This document shows, one piece after another, positions 63,078 through 64,000 of a stretch of 64,000 nt of DNA (its first letter is position 1; each line of letters starts with the position of its first letter). This stretch comes from Phocicoccus pinnipedialis (GTDB lineage: Bacteria; Bacillota; Bacilli; Staphylococcales; Salinicoccaceae): positions 248,001-312,000 of the forward strand of contig NZ_CAJEWB010000010.1 in NCBI RefSeq assembly GCF_903994035.1, written 5' to 3'. The position numbers were made by a program, and so were the translations under genes. The notes beneath the pieces are model-generated. The model saw only the letters and a program-made list of their open reading frames with translations, did no database searches and was not told where the DNA came from.

Positions 63078-64000
63078 TTGACAAAAAAACACACGTATAC
63101 AATGGATGAACTTGTAAACTTTGCGAAAACACGTGGATTTGTATTTCCTGGTTCTGAAATTTATGGGGGTCTTGCAAATACATGGGACTATGGTCCACTT
63201 GGAATTGAATTAAAAAATAACGTAAAACAAGCTTGGTGGAAAAAATTCATTCAAGAATCACCGTACAACGTAGGTATTGATGCGTCTATTCTTATGAACC
63301 CGAAAGTATGGGAAGCTTCTGGTCACTTAGAAAATTTTAACGACCCAATGATCGATTGCCGTTCATGTAAATCAAGACTGCGTGCTGACAAACTTATTGA
63401 AGATGTTATGCACAAGGAAGACGACACTTTTGTAGCTGATGGTTTATCATTTGATGCTATGAAAAACATCATTGAAGAAAAGAACATCAACTGCCCAGTA
63501 TGTGGTAAACATGAGTGGACAGACATCCGTCAATTCAACTTAATGTTTAAAACTAGCCAGGGGGTAACAGAAGGTTCTACAACGGATATTTTCCTTCGTC
63601 CTGAAACAGCACAAGGCATCTTCGTTAACTTTAAGAATGTTCAAAGAACGATGAGAAAGAAATTACCATTTGGTATCGGTCAAGTTGGTAAATCATTCCG
63701 TAACGAAATTACTCCAGGTAACTTCACATTCAGAACACGAGAATTCGATCAAATGGAACTTCAATTCTTCTGTAAACCAGGAACTGAAATGAAATGGTTC
63801 AATTACTGGAGAGACTACGCTGACAAGTGGTTAAGAAGTCTAGATATGGATATGGATAATATTCGTATGCGTGACCATGATGAAGATGAGCTTTCTCACT
63901 ACTCTAATGCGACTACAGATTTCGAATACAATTTCCCATTCGGTTGGGGTGAGCTATGGGGGGTCGCAAGTCGTACAGACTTTGACTTGTCTCGTCACAT
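63078..64000 (+). CDS. glyS: Glycyl-tRNA synthetase (3' end beyond window)
   Basis: Single-chain class II glycyl-tRNA synthetase (alpha2 type). About 307 codons are visible, starting at a TTG with AAAGGAGA eight bases upstream. I translated it by hand: [23 protein letters not shown], zinc-like CRSC and CPVC pairs, motif 2 region [33 protein letters not shown]. The C-terminal anticodon-binding part is outside the window. Confidence 0.95.
   Translation, partial: MTKKHTYTMDELVNFAKTRGFVFPGSEIYGGLANTWDYGPLGIELKNNVKQAWWKKFIQESPYNVGIDASILMNPKVWEASGHLENFNDPMIDCRSCKSRLRADKLIEDVMHKEDDTFVADGLSFDAMKNIIEEKNINCPVCGKHEWTDIRQFNLMFKTSQGVTEGSTTDIFLRPETAQGIFVNFKNVQRTMRKKLPFGIGQVGKSFRNEITPGNFTFRTREFDQMELQFFCKPGTEMKWFNYWRDYADKWLRSLDMDMDNIRMRDHDEDELSHYSNATTDFEYNFPFGWGELWGVASRTDFDLSRH

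Noticed and set aside
1-64000. CRISPR array, prophage, insertion sequence, tRNA or rRNA genes
   Set aside because: No repeat-spacer pattern, integrase/transposase other than XerD, or tRNA/rRNA sequence was recognised on either strand.

Overview
The window is a compact, AT-rich chromosomal core segment from a low-GC Gram-positive bacterium of the Bacillales. Gene order and small marker proteins (an SA1362-type protein next to pepQ, the pst-pbp-sodA block, xerD-fur, glyS with a T-box, ppsR-dnaG-sigA) place it in or near the Staphylococcaceae. It is not a typical Staphylococcus aureus-type genome. Three genes of the non-mevalonate (MEP) isoprenoid pathway are present (dxs, ispG, ispH), as are a membrane-anchored cytochrome c550 and a ResA-type thiol-disulfide oxidoreductase. 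This suggests a basal lineage such as Jeotgalicoccus, Salinicoccus, Nosocomiicoccus or a relative. The genus is inference.

Layout: 0-5.7 kb holds resA (cut by the window edge), rluB-scpB-scpA, a divergent DUF309 gene, and fur-xerD-deoB with a coupled 29-residue mini-gene. 5.7-10.5 kb holds nudF, an aldo/keto reductase, rnz, an AraC/GyrI-type regulator, a PepT-like peptidase and a second mini-gene resembling Prli42. 10.5-16 kb holds bacilliredoxin brxB and the branched-chain 2-oxoacid dehydrogenase operon lpdV-bkdAA-bkdAB-bkdB, which starts with a 23-bp palindrome at its promoter. 16-26 kb holds argR-recN, xseA-xseB-ispA / dxs-tlyA, and accB-accC-yqhY-nusB. 26-34 kb holds efp, pepQ, a lipoprotein, lipM, a rhodanese-like protein and the glycine cleavage operon gcvT-gcvPA-gcvPB behind a glycine riboswitch. 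34-38 kb holds aroK and a seven-gene comG competence pseudopilus operon. 38-49 kb holds two small conserved membrane proteins, an MBL hydrolase, the rhomboid gluP, 5-FCL, the phosphate operon pstSCAB-phoU behind a four-repeat Pho box, a class B PBP and sodA. 49-64 kb holds a DUF1189 protein, ispG, znuC-znuB-zur with a Zur box inside its promoter, nfo, cshB, ispH, nif3-trmK, cccA, ppsR-dnaG-sigA and glyS behind a T-box (cut by the window edge).

How it fits together: dxs, ispA, ispG and ispH supply isoprenoid precursors. lipM serves lipoylated enzymes encoded nearby (BkdB, and the glycine cleavage system). ResA and CccA belong to the cytochrome c branch. Zur and the Znu permease form an autoregulated unit. 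Pst/PhoU forms a phosphate-starvation unit. Almost all genes are on the minus strand, with tight overlaps and intrinsic terminators at unit ends.

I saw no mobile element, prophage, CRISPR array, toxin-antitoxin or defence island, and nothing I would call an undescribed multi-gene system. The points most worth a second look are two unlisted mini-proteins, the operators read directly from the sequence, and the single-aptamer glycine riboswitch.
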